60,000 bases of DNA from Cryptomeria japonica (GCF_030272615.1 NC_081412.1:25576501-25636500); one strand, 5' to 3'. Shown: positions 21,064-32,105, counted from the stretch's first letter. The notes: generated by a model from the sequence alone, not told the origin. Numbers and translations are program-made.

Positions 21064-23375
21064 CTACCCTCTCCCTAAGATCGCATCATACCCTTTTTTC
21101 TTTAGTGGGATTACCACGAAGTCAAGTATGAAGGGTTGTGTCCCGATGGTAACTTGCTGGCCCATCAATGTCCCAATGGGTTTGATTCCATGCTGATTTG
21201 CTCCCAGCAGATTGAATGTAGATGGCCACAGCGTCGGCTTCCCCAGCTTCCGCCAGGTTTCTTTTGGAAGAACATTCACTCTTGATCCACCATCGACGAT
21301 GGTATCGGTTAGAATGGTGCCAAGGATACCTATCTCCACAATGGCCGAGCTCCTTCCAGTGTTAACTGCGAGCAACCTGGGGTCTATGGCAGGCCCCCTA
21401 GGAACATCTGTGCGGTGGTTGGTATTGGTGCGTGGTTGGGAGAGATTATTTAGCAACGCCGTTCGTAATTGAGGCATCGTCTGGAGGAGGTCGTGTACCT
21501 TCACAGGCACCTCCAGTTTTAATTTTAAAATTTGATTTAGTATAGCATCCTCTGCCTCCGGTCGGCTGGAAGTACTCGCCGTACCCTTCGCCTTCGCCCT
21601 TTCTTGTATCTCTTTCTCAATTTCTTCTTGTGCTTCTCGTACCCTTTGCTTCTCCATCTCTGGGTCTGGGCACCTTGCGTGTCTAGCTTGGGCGCGGGTT
21701 ACGGCCAACACTTCCTCTTCTTTGGTTTCCTCGACATTGAGCAAGTTGATGCCGGACTTTAGGCAGGTGTCGTCTTCGTGGTCTCCCTGTCCGCACCATT
21801 TGCACAAATATTGTGTGGCCTCTCCCTTCGGGCAGTCTCGGGCGAAGTGCCCCCAGTGGCTGCACGCTCTGCATTGTACCATCGGTCGAGCTTTGGAGTC
21901 ATATTGGATCCGGCTCCTTGTATTGTTATTGTTGTTATTGTTGTTTCGTCCTCCCCACTGGTTATCTTGGTAGCCTCCTGAGGTTGCATTGTTGTTCGCC
22001 TGGAAGTTGTCGGTACCGCCGGATGTAGTTGGTTGTTCCTGCATAAGCAATACTTGTTTGCTTCGTGTTTTCATGTTGTAGGGGCATTCCCTGGTGGGAT
22101 GCCCCATCAACTGGCATATATCACAATAGGCCTTCTTTGGGCAAGAGCCTTTTGTGTAGCCGTCCGTCTTACATTCCGTGCACCAAAGCTCCCCTTCGTC
22201 GGTCTTGCTCGGACCTCCCTTCATAACCTTTAGCTCTTTCATCATCCTCAGCATGTCCTTTTGTAGGGCTTGCACCTTTTTGCTGGACTCGCCATCGCTG
22301 CTACTTCCCTCGGAAGAGTCATCATCCTCGGACAAGCTATCCTTCTTCTTTTTCTTCTTGGATGTCTTGGTCTCGCTCTCAAGATCCATTGCTCTATTGT
22401 ATGTGTCTTCGTACGATGTCGGTGGAACAATTTTCATCTTCTTCCGGAGGGAGTGTTTCAGTCCCTCCACGAACCATCTCTTTTTCAACCCATCCGCTGG
22501 TTGACTCTCCATTTTTCCCAGCAGTTCCTTCAACCGCTGACTATAGGCTCGGACAGTCTCGTTCTTGTCTGCTTTGTGCCATAGATTTCGGCGACTATTT
22601 CGTTGTCGTCTCTCAAGAGGCGGAACTCTATCCCGAACTCCTTCAGGTCGGACCATGTGCCGACTTTGGCCTTATCCATATCTGAGTACCAGTCGATGGC
22701 TACTCCCGTTAAGGTTGCTGGGAATTGTGTTACCCATTCGTCTTGGTCGGTAACACTGTTTGCTGACCATATGGTTTTGCACGTGAGGCAATGGTGGACG
22801 AGATCTTCCTTCCCGTCGCCGGTGAACTTCGGCAGCTTCTGCCTATTGGCCATTGATGGGGGTCATGTCCCTGAAGGTGGCTGTGTTTGTCGTGCACCTG
22901 TGCCACTCCCTCCCGCGTCGGTGGTGTTTCCTGGGGGTACGGTGTTTTGTCTGCCGTGTGTCTGCGGCTCCTACGCACCTACTATCGTGCGGTTGCCCTC
23001 ACCTCCGTTCTCACCCGCGTCCGCTGCTGGCTCCCTTCGGTGGTCCTCACTACGCGGCGTAAGAGATAAGTTCTTGAATTGATCCTGGGTCTCTTCGACC
23101 AGATTCCTTCGTAGCCTTGTTTCCTCCAAAAACTCTTCGTGGCTTCTCACCCTATGGTGTTTTGGCGACACGTAGAAATTTTCCTCGGCTTCTGCACCCT
23201 CCGTGACACCTCCTTGGTTCCCTTCGGGCCACCCTTCTGCAGGTCGTCCTTCGGCAAGTTGCCTCAGCCTCCGTCTACGTTCTACTTGCTGTTCGAGAAT
23301 CAAGGCCTTCTGTGCGGTCTCCCACTGGTCCGTTTCTGCTTTCTTATTTCTATCTTTGTTTAATAGGTTGGGCAT
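21064..23375 (-). pseudogene. E1 gag-protease, frameshifted
   Basis: Three minus-strand frames make one Gag-protease. From ATG 23375: a charged N-terminal leader (LILEQQVERRRRLRQLAEGR). From 22853: the Gag core (MANRQKLPKFTGDGKEDL, GVAIDWYSDMDKAKVGTW). After a frameshift near 22590: RAYSQRLKELLGKME, a Lys/Ser/Asp-rich stretch, three CCHC knuckles (CDICQLMGHPTREC, CRACSHWGHFARDC, CKWCGQGDHEDDTC) and a retropepsin-like protease whose active site reads TIVDGGSRVNVLP, that is D-G-G where D-S/T-G is usual. It ends GYDAILGRG at a stop. At least two frame breaks; not translatable as one protein as read. Confidence 0.9.
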
Positions 23376-23548
23376 TAATTGCCGTACATTTCCATAAATA
23401 ACAACACATAAAACGAGAACACTCCTTTATTAATTCCCTCAGTTGTAGAGCTCTGTTTGCGCGTCGTCGGCCTCTGGGTTTATCTCACCAACGGGTAGGC
23501 CCATCGTGTCCGTACACCATCCGCTTCTTCCTTTCCCAAGTATGTCTA

Positions 23549-23563
23549 GGCAACAATGCCAAA
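23549..23563 (-). other. E1 primer-binding site
   Basis: Minus strand TTTGGCATTGTTGCC directly after the 5' LTR; E2 has TTGGCGTCGTTGCC. Athila/Tat elements use this kind of non-Met primer site. Confidence 0.8.
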
Positions 23564-23876
23564 TGTTTGCTCTCTCGGGTGAACGATTAAATGCAGAAAG
23601 TAAATGCACAAAACATAATGGAAATATATTAAATAATCAGTCTCTGTATTACTTCAACAATCCATGTACATCAAGTGCTATCATATTACATCTGATACAA
23701 CTAACATGATCCCACCACGAAGGGAAGGTATGCAATATATAATACCCGAAGGTGTGCGACCAACCGTCGCGTCCAACTACCCTTCGAGACGACGAACTAA
23801 CTGACCGCCGTCATTATTACCGACGACAATATAAACATAATATGACAACATAACATAATGATTATTCCTGGCAACA
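23564..23876 (-). repeat. E1 5' LTR
   Basis: 313 bp, minus sense TGTTGCC...GCAAACA, flanked on the right by TSD ATAAC. Confidence 0.93.
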
Positions 23877-23922
23877 ATAACGAAGGACAAACATTTTGAT
23901 CAACAATCTCTACGGTGATTAT

Positions 23923-24268
23923 TGTAGTTGGCATAAAATGCATATGGTTATGTTTGATAATTTTGGTCACCTGACATTGTATTAATTAATTGTATTAAGT
24001 GGTTGTCACTCTCGGTAGTTATGTGTCGGTTGGTTGATGGTTGTGTACCTCTCGGTAATCGTCGGGTTCTTTAAATATATTGTGTACCGCCAAGGAAGGT
24101 AGTATGGTATTGTCGGATTTGTTGTAATCCTTGGCCGACCATCTCTAGTCTTCTTCTTTGTAATGATTGCATGTGCGAATAAAGATATATTTTACTGCCG
24201 TGTTTGGTATGCATTGTCATGTACATTGTTATTTTCTAAATTTAATTTACCAGTTGCAGCGGTAAACA
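23923..24268 (+). repeat. E2 5' LTR
   Basis: Starts TGTAGTTGGCATAAAATGC and ends GCAGCGGTAAACA. TTTAAATATATTG at about 24072 may hold the promoter. Confidence 0.93.
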
Positions 24269-24270
24269 CT

Positions 24271-24284
24271 TTGGCGTCGTTGCC
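24271..24284 (+). other. E2 primer-binding site
   Basis: TTGGCGTCGTTGCC two bases after the LTR; resembles the Athila/Tat consensus TGGCGCCGTTGCC. Confidence 0.82.
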
Positions 24285-24710
24285 TTAAAAGAAATTGGGT
24301 CAGCCTTGAGTGATTCATGTCCGTAGATCCCATCAAAGGTGAGAAGAGGCTACAGGGTGGTCAAGACCAAGCGATTAGGTGATCCGCCGACCCTTGGCCG
24401 GAGGGAGCACAGAGACTAGTCGAAGCTTGGAAGTAGTCGGAGTGTTGGGACGCTAGAGGTGGACGTGTAAAGGACGCGTGTGTGTCTGAGAGTGCAAGGA
24501 AAGCACCAGAATGTAGCGGTCGGAACAGTTCACTCAGGTCCGACACACCTGGAAGTACTTGAAGTGTTGGGAACACTGAAGGTAGACGTGTAGAGGATGC
24601 CTGTGTGGCCGAGAGTGCAGGGAAAGCATCGAAACGAAGTGGTCGAAACTGTCCACCCTGGTCCGGCACACAACGCGAATACACACGTACCTTCCGACTG
24701 AAAACAATGT

Positions 24711-26819
24711 TGAACACCCAGGAGAAGCAGAAACTGCCGAAGTTGACGGGAGACGGGTCGGAGGATTTGGTATGGCATTGCAAAACATGCATAACCATTT
24801 GGGAGGCAAATGGCCAAGATGACAGGGACTACTGGTTGAAGTCATTTCCCGCCACCATTTGGGGGATCGCCATTGACTGGTACATAGACCTCGACGCCAC
24901 AAGACGAGATGGAGTGATTTGAAGAGGGCGTTCTAGGAGAAATTCAAACTCTTGAGGGATGATAATGAGATCGTGGCCGAAATCTATAATACTAAGCAAA
25001 GGAAAAATGAGTGTACGCATTTACAACAGTAGGCTCAAAGATCGGTTGAACAAGATGGAAAACCAGCCAGCTGGCGGGTTGAAGAAGAGGTGGTTCACGG
25101 AGGGATTGATACCCTCAGTGTGCAAGAAGATGAAAGTAGTGCCTCCGTCCTCATACGCCGATGCGTACAATCGAGTGATGGACATCGAGAGTGAAAATAA
25201 AACCTCCTCCCGAGGGAAGAGGAAGACCGATGATGATGAGAGCACTGAAGGTAGCAGTGACGAATAATCCAAAACCGTACGAGCCTTTCAATGGGATATG
25301 TTGAGAATGATGAAAGAATTGAAGGCTGAGAAAGGAACTGGCGAAGAAGGTAATGAACTATGGTGTATTGAGTACAATTGGGAGGGGCACATGAAAGGTA
25401 ATTGTCCTAGAAATATGTTTTGTGAAATTTGCCAAGTGTTGGGGCATTCAATCAAGGAGTGCTTGTACAATTTGAAGATGAGAAGTACACAAGCACTCTT
25501 CACACAGGGAGAGTCCAGCCCATCGAAATCACAAAATGTATTGCCAAGTGGTTATGGAAATCAACGAGGGCGAAAGAAAATACAATACGACTCTAGAGGA
25601 CGTCCTATCATACAATGCCGACAATGTAGTGAATGGGGACACTTTGCGAGAGACTGCCATAACAAGAAAGACAACATACAATTATTGTGCAAACGGTGTG
25701 GACCAGGTGACCATGAAGACACCGATTGCCCGAATCATAAGGGTGTTAATATGCTGGACGTGGAGGAACAAGAACACACAATTTTGGCAATCACAAGAGC
25801 ACAAACAAAGAAGGCTATGTATTCAAGCTCTGGTACGGAAAAGGAACAAGACGAAGTAGAACAATTGTTGGTGAAGGAATGAGCAACTTCCAATGGAACT
25901 GCAGGTATGTCATTGTGGGAGTCAGAGAAGATAATAGTCTGGCAGTCGCTACAAACAACCGTACCCATCAAGGTGGCAGACCTTCTTCAAACTATGCCGC
26001 AACTGAGAATGACAATTGCCAATACAGTCAATGACGACATAGTCATCCAGAAACAATGTAAGCCACACGAGGAGGAACTGACGGGAAAACCATCACTAGA
26101 AGGGAATGAGTCCAGTGATCCAATGTTGCTGACGGTGAGCATCGAGAGGAAGCTGGTGGTCGTTGAGATGGAAATAATGGGGAAGAAGTTGACAAACACC
26201 ATTGTCGATGGAGGCTCGTGAGTAAACGTGCTACTAGAAGACATGTGGAAATGTTTGGGGAAGCCGAATCTTTGGCCGCCAAGCTTGCACTTGGTAGGAG
26301 CCGACTAGCACGACATCCAGCCATTGGGAACATTGATGGCACAACAAGTAATGATTCAGACACAAATTTTTTTCTTGGACTTTGTAGTCATCCGGTTATA
26401 GAAGAAGGCATATGAGGAAGTTGGTGGTTGTTGAGATGGAAATAATGGGGAAGAAGTTGACAAACACCATTGTCGATCGAGGCTCGTGAGTAAACGTACT
26501 ACTAGAAGACATGTGGAAATGTTTGGGGAAGCTGAATCATTGGCCGCCAAGCTTGCACTTGGTAGGTGCCCACCAGCACGACATCTAGCCATTGGGAACA
26601 TTGATGGCACACCAAGTAATGATTCAGACACAAATTTTATTCTTGGACTTTGTAGTCATCCGGTTACAGAAGAAGGTGTATGATGCACTCCTCGGGAAGG
26701 GATGGTTGGTTACTGCCAAGGCAAATCATAACTGGAAGCGAAACGCACTCTTGATTGAGAGTGATGGGAAGAAGCACGTCATTGACTTGAGGAACCAGGC
26801 GGTGAGTGAAGAACTCTGA
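24711..26819 (+). pseudogene. E2 gag-protease, multiply broken
   Basis: Starts MLNTQEKQKLPKLTGDGSED, matching the E1 Gag core, and continues WGIAIDWYIDLDATR. Stops and frameshifts occur around 24905-25010, after which RIYNSRLKDRLNKMENQPAG resumes. From 25298 the knuckle region is open for 194 codons with CEICQVLGHSIKEC, CRQCSEWGHFARDC and CKRCGPGDHEDTDC; an earlier knuckle-like CIEYNWEGHMKGNC is degenerate. The protease has TIVDGGS followed by a TGA in place of the next codon. A 268-bp tandem duplication then repeats this part. The last piece, YDALLGKGWLVTAKANHNWK, matches the E1 protease end. Clearly non-functional. Confidence 0.9.
26146..26681 (+). repeat. 268-bp tandem duplication inside E2 protease
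   Basis: Copies begin at about 26146 and 26414, both GAGGAAG(C/T)TGGTGGT, and carry the same TGA after GGCTCG, so the stop predates the duplication. Confidence 0.92.
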
Positions 26820-27180
26820 GTTCGAGGGTGGAGAGTTAGGTATGAATGTAGGGAGGAAAGGCATGAAACCCAACAATGAAGGGGTGCTCGAACTGGAAGA
26901 TTGTTCTGAGGATGAGACGAGCTCTCTTAATGGATTATTTCACTGGTTGATGGAGGATTACGAAGTCTTCCACTCCGACTGTATTGTGCTACAGATTGGT
27001 TAAATTGAGGAAGTGCAAAGGCCAATAGGCTCGAAGGAATTGTATGGGGTTAGGCCGTATCAGAAGGAGAAATAAAGCTGTAGGATTAATGAAGCACATC
27101 ATCTATATGCTATAGGGGGGTTGTATGAGAGAAGGCTGTACAAGTTGAAAGCACATCATCCATACATCCATACAACAAAT
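26820..27180 (+). pseudogene. E2 post-protease linker remnant
   Basis: LNGLFHWLMEDYEVFHSD at about 26930-26985 matches the E1 linker. Soon after, PIGSKELYGVRPYQKEK could be a decayed trace of the integrase tail. No RT motif lies between, so the deletion resembles that of E1. Confidence 0.55.
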
Positions 27181-28120
27181 CCGTACGAAATTTGGAAGCA
27201 CTCCATTTACCTCAAAAGGGTCCGTACGTCCTACGAAATACTACTCGAACAAGGAGTAAAGATTTGGGGTTAGAAGTGTTCCGTACCACAAATCTGTACA
27301 GAGGCGAAATTCAGGAAAGCGACACAAACAAACCGTACGTTGGTGTTAGGGGCTAGATGAAGGGAACAAGGCTCAAACTGTACGAAGGAATCCGTACGGA
27401 AGAAGACACGAAGGTAAGTAAAGACCAAGACGTTATCGTACAGACATGAGACATTCCGTACATCAGTGATCAAGACAACATCACATCAAACCGTTAGGAA
27501 GTTATTATCGTACGGACATCAAGCGGCTAAGAGGGAATCACCGTACGGACATCAAACTGTCAAGAGGGAATTCGTGCAGAAGGGAACAAAAATCCATACC
27601 AATTCCGTACAAGGGCACAAACAATAGGTCCATATGGTGATTAGGGCATAAGGAAAAGTTTGTACAGTGATCCTAAGGTAGGTAGAGGTGATCAAGCTGC
27701 GGAAATAACTCCGTATGGTGATTTTACGACATTAAATGATCATGCTAGAGAAAAAAAATTGTACGATGGTTGTATGGCAGCGAGTGTTCATAGCACAGAA
27801 AAACTTCCGTATAGAAATCGTACGACTAGTGGTGTTGTAGAGAAATTTCCGTACGGGATTGGCAATGAGTGTCCACGAGGGAAAATTCCTTACAGAACCC
27901 GTACGATAAGAAGTGTTGCAAGAGAATTTTCGTACGGAGATCATATTGGGAGAACAATTCCGTACGACGACAGGGTTGGGCACGACGAGGATTGCGCAAA
28001 AGTGAAGTTGTATGGAACCATACATAAAGAGCATCAAAATCTTACAGATTTGGACATACGTATTAGGTTTCAAACCGTACGCAATGTGTATCAATCCGTA
28101 CGTGGTTAGGCCGTACGGGA
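27181..28120 (+). repeat. CGTACG-palindrome tract in E2 3' region
   Basis: At least 14 exact CGTACG hexamers (for example 27182, 27334, 27396, 27541, 27849, 27960, 28097, 28112), mostly within CCGTACGG or TCCGTACGG, plus many one-base variants, at irregular spacing of roughly 20-70 bp. Chance would give far less than one in this length. The text between motifs is not repetitive. A 149-codon frame at 27660-28109 exists but has no recognisable content. Confidence 0.9.
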
Positions 28121-28213
28121 AGTACAACAAAAGCAAGTGGTGGGAGTGAAATTTGGATTTTTTGGCTTCATTGACGATCTTTGTGGCATCTTAAACAATA
28201 ATGGAAATCATGT

Positions 28214-28500
28214 GCGCCATGGACCCTGCGAGGGGCGCTACCCCTCGACCCTACAAGGGGCTCTGCCCCTTGACCCTGCGGGGGGCATTGCCCCGAGGCT
28301 TGCGCAAGGGGCGCTGCTCCTTGACCCTGCGAGGGGCGCTACCCCTCGCCATGGAAATCATGTGCGCCATGGACCCTGCGAGGGGCGCTACCCCTCGACC
28401 CTACAAGGGGCTCTGCCCCTTGACCCTGTGGGGGGCATTGCCCCCAGGCCTGCGCAAGGGGCGCTGCTCCTTGACCCCGTTGGGGGCGTCGCCTCCAAAC
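28214..28500 (+). repeat. tandem GC hairpin array in E2
   Basis: About ten units of roughly 25 bp of the type GACCCTGCGAGGGGCGCTAC followed by CCCTC, each with a GGGGC-GCT-GCCCC palindrome. A larger unit of about 150 bp starting ATGGAAATCATGTGCGCCAT is itself duplicated (28201 and 28351). The frames crossing it are repeat by-products. Confidence 0.93.
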
Positions 28501-28602
28501 CCCCATTTGATTTGGCAGGTACACTACAAGTTGGGGTTGTCCAAGACAAGTCATTGCCTATACTCTTGCCATTAGTGTCACTAGTCTTTCCAGATATTAG
28601 TT

Positions 28603-28757
28603 GATGTTAACTTGTTGTCTTTTTTTATTGTAGGGGGGATAATGTAGTTGGCATAAAATGCATCTAGTTATGTTTGATAATTTTGGTCACCTGACATTGT
28701 ATTAGTTGACAGTTGTAGATGTTAACTTGTTGTCTTTTTTTATTCTGGGGGGGATAA
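28603..28757 (+). repeat. 115-bp tandem duplication covering E2 polypurine tract and LTR start
   Basis: GATGTTAACTTGTTGTC begins at 28603 and 28718; each copy has a G-run polypurine tract (28633-28642; 28747-28757) followed by TGTAGTTGGC. The true 3' LTR starts at 28758; the copy at 28643 is a partial LTR start. Confidence 0.9.
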
Positions 28758-29096
28758 TGTAGTTGGCATAAAATGCATCTAGTTATGTTTGATAATTTTG
28801 GTCACTTGACATTGTATTAATTGATAGTTGTGTGAATCGGTAGTTATGTGTCGGTTGGTTAACAGTTGTGTACCTCTCGGCAACCGTCGGGCTCTTTAAA
28901 TATATTGTGTACCGCCAAGGAAGGTGGTACGGTATTGGCGGATCTGTTGTAATCCTTGGCCGACCATCTTTGGTCTTCTTCTCTGTAATGATTGCATGTG
29001 CGAATAAAGATATATTTTATTGCCGTGTTTGGTGGTATGCATTTTCATGTACATTGTTATTTTCTATATTTAATTTACCAGTTGCAGCGGTAAACA
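28758..29096 (+). repeat. E2 3' LTR
   Basis: 339 bp, same start and end as the 5' LTR with scattered differences, followed by TSD ATTAT. Confidence 0.93.
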
Positions 29097-29101
29097 ATTA
29101 T

Positions 29102-29875
29102 CATCGCCTATCGTGGTAACCAAGCTACTAGAGATTGCTGCCGATGGAAATCAAACATTCACATCAAACATTACAAGGAATGAAAGCTCAAGTAAAGATT
29201 TCCAATTATTAAGAGGTGTGTATCATTAGTATAATGAAGTAATGCGATATCATTAATTATTAAGACAACTTCCTACGTTAACAAACAATGACCTTTTAAT
29301 GACAAGACATGACTCTTCAAGGAATGGCTATTCCAAAAGACATGACGTTTAGGAAGATAATGGTATAAGGAGTTTCTAACATCAATTCAGGGCACGATGG
29401 ATTGTTTCTTATTTTCTGTTAGTCCTTATTGGACCACTCAGTTGATCATTCACCTTTGGCATAAATTCGGTTTCGTCTACTTATAGATAGTAACCAGGAA
29501 TAACACCACCATGGTGCACATTTCTAAAGACAAATCAGATACAGCAAACTGCATCATTAATTTGAGTCGACAGATCACAGACCTCAGCAAATTCACATTG
29601 TCAGATCTGTAACAACTATAAGCAGCATTGAAGACTCCATCGCATGCTTCCAGATTTTAAATCAGAAACAGCCACTTGGCTTTACCGCTATAAGCAATAG
29701 AAAGGAAAGACTTACAACATTCTAATATTACCATATTAGGAGCAACTATAAGCTTTCAAGAAGTAATTTGAAGCATAATTTACATTGATATAGCAAAAGA
29801 TCATCATCGTATAATCTACACGATCCATATTAGAGATAGGAAAGATTTTTCTACCTTATTGCAGATCTGAATATC
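29102..29875 (+). other. outer LTR segment between E2 and E3
   Basis: Non-coding; continues 23882-23922 on the left and 41476 on the right once E2 and E3 are removed. No gene. Confidence 0.55.
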
Positions 29876-30650
29876 TGTAATGTCCCCGATATAATTAAAT
29901 AGTCAATTTAAATAATTTATTGTACGGCCCCGTACTTCATAATATATTTCAGGCTCCTTTTATTAATTAGCTAGTTATAAACTTTTTTGGTGTCCACTCG
30001 TTTGTAACCCTTTAGGAAACTTCTTGGAGCCCATATATATGGCCGAGTTAGTCATTGTTGTAGGTATGTGAATTTGGTATTTTCTTTGTCTGTGCGAATT
30101 CCAGTTGGAGTTCAGTTGTTAGCCATTTCGGAGGTGAGAGATCCTCCCTACTTGGTATCCACAGTTTCGATGGGAGTAATTCCCCACCCTATTCTGCACT
30201 GCTCTTAGTTCAACATTATTGTAATCTGGAGTACCTGTCTTTATCAATCTGAAGTGCTACTATTATTTTCTATTGCCGTGGTAATTCTTTCTTCAAAACT
30301 ATTGTTCATTCATCAATTCCTCTTGCATGTAGGAATCTCTATCCCAGCGCCATACACCATCTCCACGGCTTGAACTATATTACTTTTTGGCAATTATATT
30401 ATCGACGAAGGCAAATATGCAACGGAAGGGTGTGCAGGTGTAAGGCATGCGGAAGGAGAGAAGCCACCGTATGGGTGACCCTAGTTACCGTACGACCCCC
30501 AAGACACGGGTGATCCCAGTGATCGTATGACCACTTGACACCGTACAAGTGACTCCTAGTCACTGTACGACCACCCAACCACCGTATGGGTGTCCCTTCC
30601 ACGGTATGGTAGATCAGCCCTTCGGCACCGTACAGGTCCGAAACATTACA
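29876..30650 (+). repeat. E3 5' LTR
   Basis: Its last 200 bp (30455-30640) carry CCGTACGACC, CCGTATGGGTG and CCGTACAAGTG words about 30-35 bp apart, resembling the CGTACG tracts of E1, E2 and E5. Confidence 0.92.
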
Positions 30651-30651
30651 G

Positions 30652-30664
30652 TGGTATCAGAGCT
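30652..30664 (+). other. E3 primer-binding site
   Basis: TGGTATCAGAGCT one base after the LTR, initiator-tRNA-Met type. Confidence 0.9.
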
Positions 30665-32105
30665 AGTGATCTTGCCAGCCTGTCGGGAAGTGGATGCAGG
30701 TGTACACCAGAAGGAGGTATCGTTTTGCAGATAGAATTGGGGAACCACATGATCCTACTGGTGCAGGAGCACCTAGGATTTAGGCTATTAGTTTTTCTCA
30801 ATTTTGGCTTGTATTGACCTTAGCCAAGTCAGGTATTGAATAAGGACTCCAAGAGGGTCCAAGAGTGAGTGTGATGAGTAAAATGTAGGCCTAGATTGAG
30901 TTAGTTCTTCTTGGGTTTGCATTTTGTGCATGAGTAGTGGTTTGAGTAGGAAATTCACCTTCTTGAGGATTAAAATAGTCTTAGGAATAATTGAAAAGTC
31001 ATGAGTAATGACCTAGAATAGGTTTCATAGATTAGAAATGCAAAAAGTGCAAAAAGTGCAAAGTTCAACTTTTGAAAGTTGTCATGACAATTTTCGTCCT
31101 AAATTGCTTAGCGATGGAGTTAGGGATAGCCCAATGCCCTAGAATGCCTCCACATGTGGGGGAGACTATAAAAACCTTCTCTTGCACGGTTACCAAGGTT
31201 GGAGTTTTGTTTTTGTAAAATCAACAATCTGAAACTACTCATTTTCAGATTGTTTGACATCATTTTGGCTTATTTTGCTCATATTGTGAATACAAATGGA
31301 TTGAATCCATTGATCTAGTAATGGATTGAGTTTCTTTGGTGTGTTTCAGAGTTATTAGTTTCATTTCAAGCTTTGAAGTTAGGTTGTATTAGTGTTTTCA
31401 TTGCTTTGTTTGCAAACAACCAGTTTTGGCTTGTAAATAACACTTTTGTGTAAAATGGTTGCCCCATGAACTCCTTTCGTGCTACCAAACAACCAGTTTT
31501 GGCTTGTAAATAACACTTTTGTGTAAAATGGTTGCCCCATGAACTCCTTTCGTGCTACCATCACGACCTGTTGGGACATGGAAGGCAACCACTTGTACAA
31601 TGTACATATGCAGGGACAAGTTCTGGAGATGAAGATTGATGTGACTGTCACCTTGTTCTAGGCGAGTCCAGGAGCAACCCGGCTAGAGGAGACAGGGTGA
31701 GTTTGGAATGTAAAGTGCAGGGGTGAATGCAAAACCACAATCTAACCTTTTGGAGGGGTCCATGAAGTTCATACAGACTTGCCAATGCAAGGGAAAGACA
31801 TGACAAGACCATTTGATGCTCATTTTCCAAACTTGACTAGTCACTACCAGTTAGGAAGCCTAGAAACCCTCCAAAACCCTCATTTTTTGGTTAGGGCATT
31901 GTACGGTGGCTTGAGAAACCAAAACCACCTAAATCACTTGGGGATAGGTGTATCATTGAAGAATATCAAACCTTGTTGCAGGGCCTTTTGGACCGTTTTC
32001 GTCCAAGCCCTAGAAAACTGGACTTTGGAAGCCTAATAGGGGCTCATTCCTTGTAGCCCTTTTCTAGGCAAAATGGTGAAATCGGTAAGAAAGCACCCCG
32101 CGGGG
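30665..32105 (+). other. E3 long untranslated leader
   Basis: About 1.4 kb without a domain. Contains a TATAAAAACC at about 31169 and a perfect 73-bp tandem duplication. Short frames here have no recognisable content. Confidence 0.65.
31414..31559 (+). repeat. exact 73-bp tandem duplication
   Basis: AAACAACCAGTTTTGGCTTG... repeated at 31414 and 31487 with no difference seen, so it is recent relative to the rest of E3. Confidence 0.95.

Larger units (their letters stand above)
18825..23876 (-). mobile_element. E1: complete gag-protease-only Athila/Tat-like gypsy element
   Basis: LTRs 23564-23876 (5', minus sense) and 18825-19127 (3'), TG...CA, starting TGTTGCC. TSD ATAAC at 18820-18824 and 23877-23881 is perfect. 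PBS and G-run polypurine tract are in place. The interior encodes Gag and protease, then jumps to the integrase tail; RT, RNase H and the integrase core are missing. The 3' region carries CGTACG motifs, a GC hairpin module and a coiled-coil ORF remnant like that of E5. It could move only with proteins from an intact relative. Confidence 0.93.
23923..29096 (+). mobile_element. E2: complete gag-protease-only Athila/Tat-like gypsy element
   Basis: LTRs 23923-24268 (346 bp) and 28758-29096 (339 bp), TGTAGTTGGC...GGTAAACA. TSD ATTAT at 23918-23922 and 29097-29101 is perfect. Only 46 bp separate it from E1, which runs the other way. Gag and protease remain as a damaged pseudogene; no RT, RNase H or integrase motif was found. 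The 3' half is a 0.9-kb CGTACG tract and a GC-hairpin tandem array. LTR sequences differ from those of E1, so it is a related but separate lineage. Confidence 0.93.

Noticed and set aside
28214-28500. CRISPR-like array
   Set aside because: Units are contiguous without unique spacers and the context is a plant retroelement.
28137-28604. Long plus-strand frames across the GC hairpin array
   Set aside because: GC-rich tandem repeats suppress stop codons in several frames at once; peptide text is purely repetitive.
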